A stretch of 64,000 nt of DNA from Plectosphaerella cucumerina. Taxonomy: Eukaryota; Ascomycota; Sordariomycetes; Glomerellales; Plectosphaerellaceae. Shown piece after piece: positions 23,076 to 35,356 of this stretch. Numbering within the stretch: the stretch's first letter is position 1; the number at the start of each line of letters is the position of its first letter. The notes beneath the pieces were generated by a model that made no database searches, was not told the DNA's origin, and was given only the letters and a program-made list of their open reading frames with translations. The stretch lies in assembly GCA_020746995.1 (NCBI GenBank), contig JAGPXD010000002.1, positions 1,798,001 through 1,862,000 on the forward strand. The letters are read 5' to 3'. The position numbers were made by a program, and so were the translations under genes.

Positions 23076-26021
23076 CACCATCCTGATTCCTGCTGCAAGT
23101 CATTTCCCCCCGTCACGATGGAGTGCTTGCTTACCTTACCACTTACTACCAAGCCTACATATCCGAGGCCCCCCCTCTTCCTCTCTCCGACAAACAATGC
23201 ACCCTCCCTCCCAACTCCGAGTCGAGCGAGTCCAGTCCCTCAGTCCGAACCCACCTTGACAGGACGGCCTGCAAGCGGGCAGCCAAGACCAAATACAAGT
23301 ACAAATCAAGTACACCGACCGGTCGTCCGTCCGGTCTTCGGACAGTCCATCGCCTCCCAGAAGCAGTGCAGAATTTCTCTGGCCTTCGAATCCTCCTTCT
23401 AGACGCCATCTCCATCATCCCGCCCGCTACTTGGTGTAGTAGATCCATCTCTAGTGCCGGGGCTCGGATGGGTGACATGACTTGCGTCAAAGGGTGGGAG
23501 TCGACCGTCAGAACCCCAAGCCTGCTGAGCTGACGGGCGACCTCACTGAACTCAGCGAAGCCCGAGATTGGTGGCCACACACTAGGGGAAGGGTGGGAGG
23601 GGCACAAGTACTGTACCTGGGGACCACCACTACAGACTCCAGCAAACAACTTGGACAGTTGAGTGAGTGTCCTGCTGAGCAGCGGTGCGGCGGCATCCTG
23701 TGTGAGAGACAAAGCGCGGGTGACACGGCCAATGTGCTAAAACTGATTCATCCCACTCTCACTCCCACTCCCACCATCAGCAAGCCCAAGCCCGCATTGC
23801 CATCAAGCCCTCTCTGACTCCTAGCGGCGCCAGAGCAGGTGCCGGTCACCCAGAGCCAAGACCGCGCCCCGTCTGACCGCCACAGCAGAGGACTCGTCAG
23901 TGTCGGTGTCGGCGTCGGAGGCAGACCGAGATGGGCTTGCTGCTCAGTGCTCTCCTTGTCTCCTGACAAGTACCAGGGGCACCCCGTCCTCACGTGTGGC
24001 CCATGGAACAGGAGTCGAAGTTCTGCGCCGACAGCACCGGCCAACATGCCATCGGTGCGGGCCACGGCCTCTTGACATTGCAACAGGTACAGACCAGGTA
24101 CACCCGAAGCAGACAGACACCTGCGACGGGGGACTTCAGCACTGGCCGGCGCGGGGCACGGGAGCCGGAGGCGATAATTCAAGGGAGTTCCTCCGACATG
24201 CCCGTTTCCGTTGCTTCTTCACACAGAGTCAGTCCCCTTGTCCCCCTGTGTGCTGTGTGCTCGCACCGCTGCACTTGGCAGATGGCGGAACATGGAGAGC
24301 GGAGGGCCGGTGGAGGCTGACGAGGCTTGACCATTGGAGCCACCATTGCGCGCCACTGCTACTCGCAGCTTGGCCGAAAGACCGGAGGCATGCCAATATC
24401 GACACTGGCGAGTCGTGGACAGGGGCAAGTCGAGCGAGGGACAGACACAGGGGCCATGTTGCATCGTCGCATCGGGGCATGATCGTTGAGGCGCGCCCCT
24501 TGGCCTGACGAAATGATCGATATATTCGGGGGCGTATTAACCCTTCCCCCAACGACAATTGATGCACCACTCGAACACACTGGGGTCATCGATCACTCGC
24601 CTCGACCCACGAGTCGTACCAGTACAGTACAACAATCCCGCTGATACGACACGGGCGGCCCGGCGTGGCCGGGGCTGCGGCGCCGGACGGGGACTGGCTC
24701 GAAACCAGACAGCACTCGACACAGCATCATTGCAGGCCGCACCGAACAACAACGTCAGAGCCCGAGCCATGTCATCAACATGAAGTGAAGGTCGCCGCCG
24801 ACCGGACGCCCGTTGTCTGTGCTGTGCTGTGTTGTGCTGCCATCTGTCTGCCACGTCGCTGATGCTCGGCGCAGGGCTTCCATCTCCGCTGCTGCAGGGA
24901 AGAGGGAAGGAGGCGAGGGAGGGTCCCCGCGGGTCCAGAAAGCGCCGATCGGGGGGAGTGGGCGGGAGGGGCACCTCAGATCTCCAAAGCGTGGTCTGCT
25001 CCGGTGTGTACTTGTATCTGTACAAGTACAGCCTGTGCAGGACAGACAGTCGGGCGGCCGTCCCGGCTTGAGAAATCCACGAGTGTGGGCAGAAACAAAG
25101 CGGCGAACCAGAAACACAGGCCCGGCTCCGGATGCGACGCGGCGGGCGGACGGGCGGGCGGCGAAGGTGGGTGGCCCAGCTTTCAAGTTGGGTTCGGGCC
25201 CGGCATCGTGTCTTGGATCGATGTCTGGCGCGGGAAGTTCAGTGGCGGCCTCGCCGAGTCTGATGGCGAAGCCGGGAGAGGGGAGGGGAACGATTCCTGG
25301 CCAGCCAACACACTCCCTCTTCCTCATACGCTGCGGTGCGGCCAACGCATTCCCAAGATGCCGTCAGAGGTGGCCTCAAGGGGCGGCTGGACCTCAAAGG
25401 AGTGGCGGTCGGTCGGTCGCCGCGGTGGCAACAGCTGCAGAAGAAGAAAGCGGTCTGCAGTGGTCTGTCTGCACCTCAGGCGGGCGAAGCAATCCTCCCC
25501 TCCCCTCCCCTCCGCTTCTCTCACCGCGACGCTCCTGGTGCATGCGCACCGCATGTGGTATGCCGCGGTGAGGCACCCGTGTGACGAAGAAGTCAAAAGG
25601 ACGCCTTGCGATCGATGGTGGTGATGATGGCGGCCGTGGCCCGGAGCAGGACTTCGGAGCCGGGCGCCTGCTGGTGGGTTGCACAAGATAAGCACCAGGT
25701 CAGCACTTGCCCACGGCCCAGGCCGAGTTCGTCAACAAGTGGAAAAATGTCGAGACGAACAACACGAGGGAACAAGGGGGAGTGCCCCGGGGGGGCAAAG
25801 AGGCAAGGGGGGAAGGAAATCATCGACAGGGGTACAAGGGGTCCATGCCAGCGGGCACAGGGGATGGATGCCAATCCGCGCCACCGGGACGTCTCTGGCT
25901 GCGCTCACCCCCTGGATGCTTCCCTGCGGGCGAGCTGAAGACTCATGTTTGCCGCATTTGAGGCAAAGGGGGGGCGTGCGGGAGGGTGGAAGGGCTCCAT
26001 TCCTTTTGGACGCAGGGGGGC

Positions 26022-26080
26022 CACCACCACCACCACCACCACCACCACCACCACCACCACCACCACCACCACCACCACCA
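26022..26080. repeat. (CAC)n microsatellite, about 20 units
   Basis: 59 bp of uninterrupted CAC/ACC repeat followed by ATCACC. It would encode poly-His, poly-Thr or poly-Pro depending on frame, but sits in no supported gene. Confidence 0.95.
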
Positions 26081-29000
26081 TCACCGGACAGGCACGAGTT
26101 TGGGGACCGACCATCGACCATCGATCAATCATCAAGATGGATGGATGGGAAGGGTGACTTTTTGGAAACACATCCTTCTTCCCCGGGATGCCTTATTTCC
26201 GATCGGGGAAGTAAATAAAGACGGGGGTGCTGGCCTAAACCCTGAAGCCATCACGATCCCCGGCGTCCCGCGAGCGGTCCGAGTCCCATCCTCCCCAATC
26301 ACTTATTCAATGTTTGCGTCTCGGCGGGAAATGGGGTGGGAGGCCCGTTCCTCGTCACGCGCGGCTGACAATGCGGGCAAACTGGATCGTGATCTAGCTG
26401 GAAAGGCTGCAGCCGGGCGTGGCGGCGCCTCTCGAGTCTCGAGTCTTGAGCCTTGAGTCTTGCTGCTATCACCGACGGCGATGAGACAAGAGTCAGGGCC
26501 ATCGTCGGCGAAAGCAGCTCCACCCCCCATCGGCGCCCGGGCTGCTTTTCTCTCACGACTCGAGTCGTCGCCCCCGGGCTCCGTTTGTTCCATCGAGTGT
26601 TTCTCCCGCCCACCTGCGACTCGTCCAAACGCCTGATGTGGTGGGCACGAGGACAGAGGTGACGACTGCCGCCCGTTTGCTCGGTCACTCCGTTTTTCCC
26701 CCTCCCCCGCTATTGCTCGATACTTGCGGCTGCCGACATCACATCACACCGGAAGCAAAGTGAACAACCTATGCGTTGACCGAGGCCAAAGGAGCGGCTG
26801 CCCGCCCGTCGGCAAGCCTACGCTCGTCAGCCGCTGCAGCATCCTTCAAACGACCACGGCGAGAGGCCTGTCGGGTTGGATGTGATGGATCATCTCGCGT
26901 GCGACACCCACGACGGCATCATGCCCGTGCTCGTTCCAGCCCGCCCGGCTGTCGTCGCAGCGCCCTCCGGTATGTAAGTACTGCCCTGGTACCAGCCGAC
27001 TCGACGACGGTGCACTGGCGCAGACGAGTCTCTCTCCCTGCCATCATCATCCGACCCTTCCAGGAACCAACGGCCGCCCGGCATGTGGCCTGTTGCCCGC
27101 CCGCCCACCGCGGGGATAACCCCGGCACCACCCCATGAAGACGAGGCTGTGATTTCCCGCACCAGCACGCGAGGTGCCTGCTCCTGCGGCCGCCTCCTTT
27201 CTTCCTTCACAGCACGTGTCGGCCACGAACACGGCGCGCTCGAGGCTCCGTGAGCAGGCGAGCTCCTGCAATTCACAGAAAAGGTCCAGCCCAGCCTCTC
27301 CCGCAGAGGCCATCCGTCGCCTGAACAGGTGACCTGGCTCGCACTGCACGTTTGCTTGGCCGTGCCCCAGGACAGGCCGGCGGGCTTTTCCGGCGCGTGC
27401 ACGCAAGGAAGGTCCCGCTTCGTGGAAAATGAGCAACGACAAGCCTCGTCCGCGTGGCTTGATCGCCTTCCCCCGAGTCAGGTCGGACGGCCGCGCAATA
27501 ACATTGAAAGACGAGGGGGGGCGACGTCGGCTCACCTGGGGCCTTCTTAATCTTGGCGCATCCATCGCTCTGGGAGCCTCGGTCACGTCAGGTCATGCGC
27601 AGGGCCAGGCCACACACCTCCACGACTTGCTCGGTGACCCGTCCAGTGACCGGTCCCTCATCGCTGAACAGCGGGAAGCTTCCCTTCTTGGACCCGGGCG
27701 CTGCGGGTGATTGGAGCAAGACACTGTTGCACAGGAATCTGTGCCACCCCGAATGCCTCCTTCCCTCCAGATGCGTGCCCACGGGAGCCTGGAGGAGTGC
27801 CTTTGCAAGGGGTGTAGCTGGCCGGCCGTGCCATCTCGGCGTTGGAGTTGTCCCTGGCAATCAACAGGCACTCCCTGCATGCCTCGAAATCATGCCCCCG
27901 TTTGCCTGCTGCACCTGATGCTTTCGGAACCAAACCATCGACTTCAAGCTTCCTCCTGCCAACCCACGGAGGGAGCCTCAAAAAGGGAGGCGGGAATTTT
28001 CCGTAAACGGCCACATAAGCGGGAAGGGGACGCCGTCGAGGAATGGACCGCCGCTGGACCTGTCTCAGATTGCTTCTTCGCCGAAACCCCTCCCCCTTTT
28101 CCCACCCAAAAGGCAAAGGCACAGGCCGGCCCGCGGATGCGTGACTCGGGTGCGCCGCTCCAGACATTGCTGATGGTGTCTGTCGTGACAAAGAAAAACT
28201 CGGGCTGGTGTCGAGGCTCCATGTGTATCCGACGACTTGGTAGCCTGTCAGCCTCGGCGATGCCGAGCGTGATGTGACCTCAGGTGTCATCAAATGACGA
28301 GCTTTGGGTTTGCTGGAACCACATCGAGATTGGCGGAAGCGGACGTGATGCAATATCTGCAAACGGATCTGATAGACAAATGTTGAGTTGGGTTGGGCAA
28401 TGTGGTGGATGTGATGTTGGCGTGGAGATGTGCCTCCTTGACATCCGCATTCTGAGATCTGGCAGAAAAGATCATCGAGCATATCGTGTACTGTCACTTC
28501 TCCGCATCAATTGATATTTTGAGATCTCAGACATCAAGCACTGCTGCCGACCATCAAAGTTGTCGTTGTGCCCGTCCAAGGGGAAACATTCCGACAAAGT
28601 ACAGCCAGCAATCGACGACATCAAGAGCGAGGTTCGGCTCTTGGTCTGAACAAGTAAATGGATGTCCGCTTGTGATAATTTGTTCACCCTGATGATCCGC
28701 ACAATCGCTCAATCACTCTGCAAGTATGGCTCCTGGTGGTGATGCCCCAGACCAGACACCACCTCAGACATGATGGACTGCCCCCATGACCCAATTATAC
28801 AAGCTACAAGTGAAACCCAGTGCTGTTCTTGTCATCTCTACGGGGACTGGTAAGTCTTTGCTTTGGTAAAAGTTCGTGCAGATGCATGGACTACACTCGT
28901 GGTTGCCCAGATGGAGTCCCGACACTCCAAGTTGGTGGACATATCGAGTCTCATCGACGTCACCCCATACTTCTACACGTATAATACTGAACAAAAAAGG

Positions 29001-29138
29001 GTGGCACCCGCAGCTGGTCATGTCTGGATGCTTTTGAACCATTCCCAAGGCATACAGCTCAGATCAGATATGGTTTTTCCCTGGCAAGGGAGCGAATAAG
29101 CTTGATAGAGCTGACATGTGGAGAATGTAATAACGATT

Positions 29139-29210
29139 GGGCGATTGGTTTAGTGGTATAACGTCTGCTTAGCATGCTGAAGGTCGCGCGTTCGATTCGC
29201 GCATTGTCCA
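29139..29210 (+). tRNA. tRNA-Ala (anticodon AGC)
   Basis: 72 nt, no intron. Acceptor GGGCGAT pairs with ATTGTCC and includes the G3-U70 wobble that identifies alanine tRNAs; discriminator A. The D arm has GTT/AAC; the anticodon loop TTAGCAT carries AGC; the T arm is GCGCG-TTCGATT-CGCGC. The anticodon stem TCTGC/GCTGA has a T-T mismatch at pair 29-41. A box B-like GGTTCGATTC variant (GCGTTCGATTCGC) is present. Confidence 0.93.
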
Positions 29211-29676
29211 ATTCTTTTTGCCTTTTCTCACAACATCCCTTATCCATCTTCAAGTTGATGTCAAGGCATCGCCTATAGCTGAAAGACCGACTTTCACCAG
29301 CGAGAGCCATGCTTGCATCCAAAAACGGGCATCCAACGCCCAGTGTTCATTACTCGTCCCCTCGTCTTTTGCCCACCTCTTCTTCTCATCATCAAATATC
29401 TAGATACATCCAATTCGGCCCGGCATCGCCCAAGGGCACCCCCTTTATACACCAGAAAAAAGCAAAAAGCAAAACCGCTATTGCTCAACGCCACGGAAGA
29501 CGTCCCAGTTTCGTGTCCTTAAACGCCAGGATCTCCGCGTCCACGACGCAGCGCAGGTCGGGAACGGAAGGGGACGGACACCAGCTGCCCGGCCACGGCG
29601 GGGCTCGCAGCCTCATCATTACAGGATATACACGCGCGCGCGCCTCGGGCCGCCGCAGAACGCCCGGCTCCAGGCA
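29211..29676. other. Intergenic between tRNA-Ala and the Uds1 gene
   Basis: 466 bp holding the tRNA terminator and the 3' flank of the coiled-coil gene. Nothing else recognised. Confidence 0.45.
29215..29219 (+). terminator. RNA polymerase III terminator of tRNA-Ala
   Basis: A TTTTT run 4 nt after the tRNA 3' end. Confidence 0.8.
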
Positions 29677-32533
29677 CTACCTGGGGCTCAGGGGGCTCCG
29701 GCCGGGGCCTTGCGCCTTGCGCAGCTTCTGGAGTTCTTCCTCCAGGCGGCGTCTCTTGGCTTGTTCTTCCTATCCGGGTTGTCAGCGCCTTCGAGCGTCA
29801 AGGGGGATTTGGTTGGGCTTACTCTGAGGTCTTCCTGGAACTTCTTCCTCTCCTGCTTCATCGTCGCCCTGAACTGCTCGCTCAGCATCGAGGCTCCCGC
29901 GCCCGGTCGTGCCGCGCCACCGGGGGCCACGGCCTTGAGCCGCTCGGCGTCGAGCTCCTCTTGCAGCTTGGCGACCTTGTCCCGAGCGGCACGCATCTCG
30001 CCGTCGAGCTGATCGCGGAGGCTCGTAATCTCAAACTCGAGACTGGCACGGGCCGCGAGCGCGTCGTCCAGCCGGCTCTCGGCATCGAGCTTCTCGCGCT
30101 CGGCGCCGATAGTTTCGGCCGTGATGCCCTCGAGTTCCTTGAGCGTTGCGGCGAGCTCATCTTTGAGGCGCTCGACGTCGGACTTGAGACCCTCGACCTG
30201 TGCTGTGCTCTGGACGGCTGCCGCTTCCACGGCCCTCTGCTTACGAGACCCGTAGGCGCCGTCAAGCTCGGCCTGGCAGATGGTGAGTTCAGTCTTGAGC
30301 TCGATGAGTGTGACGTTGAGCGACTCAAACTCCTCCTCTCTGCCCTTGGCTGCGGCAGCCAGTTTGTCTGCTTCCTCCTTCTTCTCGCCGGCAAGTTTCT
30401 CTGCCTCTGCCAGTTTAGTTGCAAGAGTAGCAAACTCCTCGTCGGCTGTAGACGTCTTGTTTTCCAGGGCGGCCAATTTCGACGCCACCTCCTGCATTTT
30501 CTGCTGCATTGTCTTGCTCTCCGTTTCGAGCGCGGCAATCTTGGCATCACGCTCCTGGAGCTGCTCCTGTGCGCGCGCGGCAGTGCTCTCGTTGGCAGCG
30601 CGACTGCTGGTCGCGGTCTCGACATCTTGTAGTGCCTGCGACAACAGTTGCTGGGCCTTGTTCGCCTCCTGCTCCGACTTGCCGAGCAGTTCGCGAACCT
30701 GCTGCACCTCGTCCTGCTTGGCCCGGAGCTCGGCGTCCTTGGCCGAGTCAGACTTGTTGTTGAGCTCTCGCTGCTGTTTGATCTGGCGCTTGAGAACCGA
30801 CTTTTGCTCTTTAAGCTGCGTCGCCTGCGCATAGAGCCACTGGACCTTGGTCGAGAAACCGGCCAGCGAGTACTGTTCGGTGAGATCGACGGCTTCGTCG
30901 CCAGACATGTCGTCGTCTTCCGGCTCGAGGCCCTGATCGAGCCTCGTCCTGCGGCGCTGCTCTTTCCTCTCACGAATATCGGCATAACCGCTCTGAATGA
31001 TCTCCCAGAGTCCCATGAGCACAGCCTCGGACTGGTCGTCGTCCCTCTTCTTGATGGCACTCGAGGCGGACTGCTCTGCTGCGCGGGCAAGCTCATCCTC
31101 GAGCTTCTTGATAGACCGCTCAGTGTAGTCGAATTGCTCGTCGAGCTCTGTGCCGGTCGTCTCGGGAGGACTCGGGTACCCAGAGTCAACACCCAAAAGC
31201 AGCTCCCTCAGCTGGTCGTTGAGAGAATCTAGCCGCAGCTCTGCTCGGGACAGGGCGATGGAGGCAGCCGCCGCGGCGGCCTCGGCATCTTGCAGACCCT
31301 CCGAGGCCTGGTTTCCTCTCGTCTCATCGACAGCCATCAGGCCCCTTTCCAGATAACTGAACTGATCCGCCAAGGTCTCGCCCGGTTTTGAGGCCTGTGC
31401 GAGCTTGCTTGGCGGAGTTTGGTATGTGTCGTTCTGGGTGGGATCAAGTTTGACGATCATGTTCCTGATGGTCTTGTTCAGAGTCTCCAATCTTTGCTCC
31501 GTGTCTGTGATCGACTGCACGTTCCCGTTGTCTTGTTGCCGAAGGGTCCCAAGTTCTCTGGCGAGCGCGTCCGTCTGCGATTGGAGCATGCTGTTTTCCT
31601 CGCGGAGCCGTGCCGCATCCTCACGAAGCCTCTCGGCTTCCTCTTGCAGCAATGCGTTCTGCTCGCGCTTCGGTGACTTGAGTGGGGGCTCAATCGGCGC
31701 GGCGCTCTTGGCGACAGAAGTGTCGATAGGGAAGAAGTTAGGGTCGTCCATGAAGAGTTCGTCGGCTGGGTCCCTGCTGTTTCGGTCCTGTGTAAAGGTG
31801 TACATGCTCTCGGGACTCCCAGGGATCCCATTTAGCGCCGGACCGTTGATTCCTGGAGCAGACTTCTTCCCGGCCTTGTGTGTTAGTTGCAGCACACCGG
31901 CGGTATGCTCCAACAGTCGCCTTTGGGGTTCGATCAGGCGCTTCTCGAGGGTCCAGAGTTCCGAAGCCAGCTCCTCGCACTTTCGTTCGATCGACTGACG
32001 CTCCTTTTCCGCCTCGCGCGCAGACTCTCCCCCGCTGCTACGGCGGCCAAGAAGGCTTTTCCTCCGCCCACCGTTCTGCGCCCCCGGGGAGTAGAGCTTC
32101 GACATGGAGATGGCGGCATCGCGGTATTTGGTCTGGATTTTGAGGTTGGAGCGTGCCTGCTGCACCCGTTGGGTGAGGATGCTGATTTGTTTCTTCAGGT
32201 CGTCTACTTCCTCTTGCGACAGGATTTCGTAGGCTTTGCTGTCGGAAAGAGCGGTCTCTGTCAGGAGGTGCACCTGGATAGGGTCCTTGAGGTCAACGAG
32301 CGGCGAGCTCTGGGGTCGGTCTGTATTCAACTGGGAGGCCGTTAGCTCACGGCGAACACAAGATTGTGCGCACCGCAACGGACCGGGTTGAAGCGTGGCG
32401 TGTCGCCAGCAAAGTTGTTCTTCACATCTCTCGCGTAACCGTCAACCAGCATCCTGCTGCTGGGTGGCTGGGCCCGGGGCGGTGAGACCCTCCCAGGCCC
32501 GTAGCCGTCTCTGCCCGAAGTATAGGGATTCAT
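29677..32533 (-). CDS. Uds1-type (up-regulated during septation) coiled-coil protein
   Basis: Exons 32533-32384, 32330-29823, 29769-29677; 916 residues. The N-terminal part (about 62-190) matches the Uds1 domain named after the fission-yeast septation-induced protein: DPIQVHLLTETALSDSKAYE, then EILSQEEVDDLKKQISIL and RDAAISMSKLYSP. The rest is long coiled coil (about 230-890) with heptads rich in E, K, L, A and Q, and a tail ending QGPGRSPLSPR. Intron 1 (53 nt, GTCCGT donor, GCTAAC branch-like site) joins RFNP to LNTD. Intron 2 (53 nt, GTAAGC donor, GATAG acceptor) joins KFQEDLR to EEQAKRRRLEEELQ, which keeps the coiled coil going. Expected to be a structural or scaffolding protein of septation or cell polarity; exact role unknown. 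Confidence 0.87.
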
Positions 32534-33661
32534 TGTTCAATATCCAAAAGCTCGTGAAGCGTGCTTCGACTCGTTACCGCATGGCCGAGTAGGAGGTTGG
32601 GTGTCGTCGTAGGGTTCTTAAGGGTCGTGTCGCGTGGGTACCCTTCCAGGGGGGTTGTCTGTCGCAGTCGTCGTGGGCGTTCGGGTGCCGGCGCGGCTAT
32701 GATCGACGGCGAGATACCCAAGAAACACCAGGGAAAGACGATCCAGGCGGACAGGCTCGAAGCGCGGGTCAGGCGCGCATTTTCGAGGCGTCGCCGGGTG
32801 GTTAAGAGACGGATGGGAAACTGCAGAAAGGAGCCGGCGGGTGCGCATCTGCGGGTGGAGCGCCGCTTTTGGGTCCTGCATGCAGGGGAATAAATTGGCG
32901 GACGATGGTCCAGTCGCTGGGCGGCTCCCTGCAGCTGAGCCGACCCCCTGAAGTTGCTTGTGGGTGGGATGGTTGCGGTCGGACAGGGCAGTCAGATGTG
33001 GTTCAGCCTCCGTCGGACCTCGCCCATCCCTTTGGGGGGGGGGGGGGGGGGGGGTTGACGTTTGGGGGTAACGGGGGTTGGCAGGGAGCCGCTAGGCCGT
33101 TTCCGGGCGGCGCCCTCATGCCCGCGACCCACCTCGCAAGTCCAGAGTCCGGTGGTCGCCGCATGAACGGCACTTCCGACAGTAGAATTCGCACCTAGAC
33201 CAAAACCTGAGCCGGCTAGATAAACAACAACACTCGAAAATCAACACGTCGCTTCTGCTCATCATGTGAATCACCGTGGCAGAGACGAGGCTCTAGTCTC
33301 AAGTCGGAGCCTCGCAACTGGAACCACAGGCCGGATGGGCCACTCGCTGGCTCGCGCTTCGACAGACGGCTATGACTGGGGCTGAAGTTGCCGTCCCAAG
33401 TGAAGCCGAGAGTGTGACGGGTATCGTCTGGGAAACTGGAACCCGCTCCTCGGCCATCGGATGATCATCACCGACGTACAGACGGAGTTGAAGGTGAGCA
33501 CTTTGTGGCTTCCTGGGCGGAACAGTATGTTTTACGCATGCACATATGTCTTGGATGGCCTCAGTCGTGCTAGTGATAAAACGTCGAGACAGTCATGCCT
33601 GTCACCCTGCCACCCTTGCACCCTCGATCCCGCCAGCCCCTCCCTGCCCTCGTGGTTCACT
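32534..33661. other. Intergenic between Uds1 gene and Dsc2-like gene
   Basis: 1128 bp with the Uds1 gene promoter and a 21-bp G run. No other gene recognised. Confidence 0.45.
33034..33054. repeat. Homopolymer run of 21 G
   Basis: TTT followed by 21 consecutive G on the plus strand, then TTGACG. Prone to slippage and sequencing error; could form a G-quadruplex. Confidence 0.9.
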
Positions 33662-34535
33662 TTACAGAAAGCCTCGGAGCTGGTCTCTCATGTCTTGCCC
33701 GACCGTCCTCTGTCGACTCTCGCCCTCGGTTTGGGCCTGTGCGCCAGATGAGGTCGCGGTGGCATTTTCCCCCTCCAGCCTCCGCCGGAGACCCTCGAAC
33801 TCGTCGCGACGCCTCTGGGTCCGGACACCGACGAGCCAGCCTGGCACTCGCCATCTGGTCACAATGTTGGGGAGCAGGTCGTTGCGCCATGCATGGCCGA
33901 CCACCCAGCCGACAAGAGCACCGAGCACCGATCCAGGCCACTGGAAGAGGGCCAGCTGCAGCGCCAGGGCGTACCGATAAGACTTGTCCGAGAAGGTCAG
34001 TCCTGAGAAGGGCTCGTTGGAGGACGGCGCTGCCGCCGACGTGGCCACGCGGTAGCTGTAGATGTGCGGGATGAGGGCATGGTACTGCGAGAGGATAGCG
34101 AAGATGAGAGGCGTGGGCCCCGCTGGTAGGTAGTTGAAGAGGCCACGCGTTATGGGCCTCAGGAACACCGTGAGAATCACCGGTGGGATGACTGCGGTGA
34201 GCACAGCTGTTGTAACCAGGAAAGACTGCGCCGGGGTCAGTAAACTTGTGACATGGTAGGGCTGGCAATGAGCGACTCACGGCGTACTTCCTAGACCCCC
34301 ACATCTGCTCCAGGATCCTCATGTTGTAGAGGGTGATAGAGGCGAACAGAGCCTCACTCGAATTGGTGCAACATAGCTGGTAGGTGAACATGCGCCAGAA
34401 CTGGCGATAGCGCCAGAAGTGGGTGTCGACACGGATGTAGAAGTAATGCTTGACATCCAGAAGACTGGCCGCAATCGACAAGATGACGAGGCCAATGACT
34501 AGTGTCCTGGTTACCGGGGCGTTGGCGAACGACAT
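33662..34535 (-). CDS. Rhomboid-fold membrane protein, Dsc2/UBAC2-like
   Basis: Exons 34535-34281 and 34225-33662, 272 residues. It begins MSFANAPVTRTLVIGLVIL and has a derlin/rhomboid-like series of about five or six membrane segments. Signature stretches are HFWRYRQFWRMFTYQLCCTN, SITLYNMRILEQMWGSRKYA and, after the 55-nt intron (GTGAGT donor), PAGPTPLIFAILSQYHALIP. Dsc2 of the fungal Dsc E3 ligase and human UBAC2 have this layout. They lack the rhomboid catalytic Ser/His and act in Golgi or ER membrane-protein quality control and, in fungi, SREBP cleavage. Dsc2/UBAC2 usually end with a UBA domain; none is apparent here, the tail being basic and Ser/Glu-rich. So the Dsc2 name is tentative. 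Confidence 0.78.
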
Positions 34536-35356
34536 GGTGGCTTTGCAAGGTGTCGTGGCTCAGAGGATGTCCATGAGCTTGGGCGCTCTCCCCGGTGGTC
34601 GTGGGCCAAATGTGGCCACCTATCGGGATAGTCGGGAGAGTGCTCGACCGAGTGCAGCGGGCTCCTTGATCGAGGATATGAGACGGCGTGATCGCCCTTC
34701 TCAGGTTTGAGAGATTGCGTTGGATGTTGGAAAGTTCCGAGGTGACTCCAACGGGTGTTTGAGATGCTTCCTCAAGTGGCCAGCGTGGTTGTATCGAACG
34801 GCAGACGGGTGGACGAGGCTGAGGTACCAAGCCACCACGCTACGACGTGACCCCACGCTCACCGATCGAAGTGGTGCGTATAGAGTGCGATGTGGCTTCA
34901 CCAGCTCGTTGATTGGTCTGGACTGTTTGAACGGCCCCGTGGCGATCGGTGCCCTGCCACATTACGTGGTGCGTGTGGCTGGGCTTGACTTACATCACTC
35001 CTCCGCCGCTTTAACAGCTGCCAAGACGCACGTGTGCTCACAACTCGTAGCCACCGACCAGCTCGGGGCCGCGCGCGATACCATTTCCTGCCAACTTTAC
35101 GCCGACTCGACGAATGCTGGATTCTGCCGCGTCCCACGTCGTCGTTCGTCTTTTCATAACCTGGCCAACAAGCTCGATTCCCTTTATGTTCTGACCACCT
35201 TTCTTCTTTCTGCATCGCCCTGTCCGACACCAGCATACACGGCCTTTTCCTCTGTCCTCCTAATACCTACCTACTTCTCGGCGCACTTCCTCATCACCTC
35301 GCCAGCTTGTTGAGCTTGTCCGCCCACGTCCCGACCACACCGAATATAGACCCGAA
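34536..35356. promoter_or_regulatory. Divergent promoter region Dsc2-like / RER2
   Basis: 821 bp between two head-to-head start codons. No extra gene recognised; short frames lack family motifs. Confidence 0.5.

Larger units (their letters stand above)
20561..29138. other. 8.6 kb region without a recognisable protein gene
   Basis: Bounded by the Sok1-like start and tRNA-Ala. Many overlapping Arg/Pro/Ser/His-rich frames exist on both strands, none with a domain, and most open on both strands at once, as expected for GC-rich non-coding DNA. Content visible: polypurine (+) tracts near 21540-21650 and 21857-21990, a CA repeat near 23057-23075, a (CAC)n microsatellite at 26022-26080, and an AT-richer part from about 28260 to the tRNA. 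It may hold a long leader or promoter of the Sok1-like gene and non-coding transcripts. Confidence 0.5.

Noticed and set aside
25986..26456. Frame with a poly-histidine run
   Set aside because: Produced by the (CAC)n microsatellite; other frames read poly-Thr and poly-Pro, and no flanking coding signal exists.
27658..28497. 279-codon minus-strand frame in the gene desert
   Set aside because: No recognisable domain and overlapped by long frames on the plus strand. A lineage-specific gene cannot be excluded without transcripts.
28683..28780. Possible box C/D snoRNA (TGATGAT near 28690)
   Set aside because: No convincing D box or terminal stem at the right distance.
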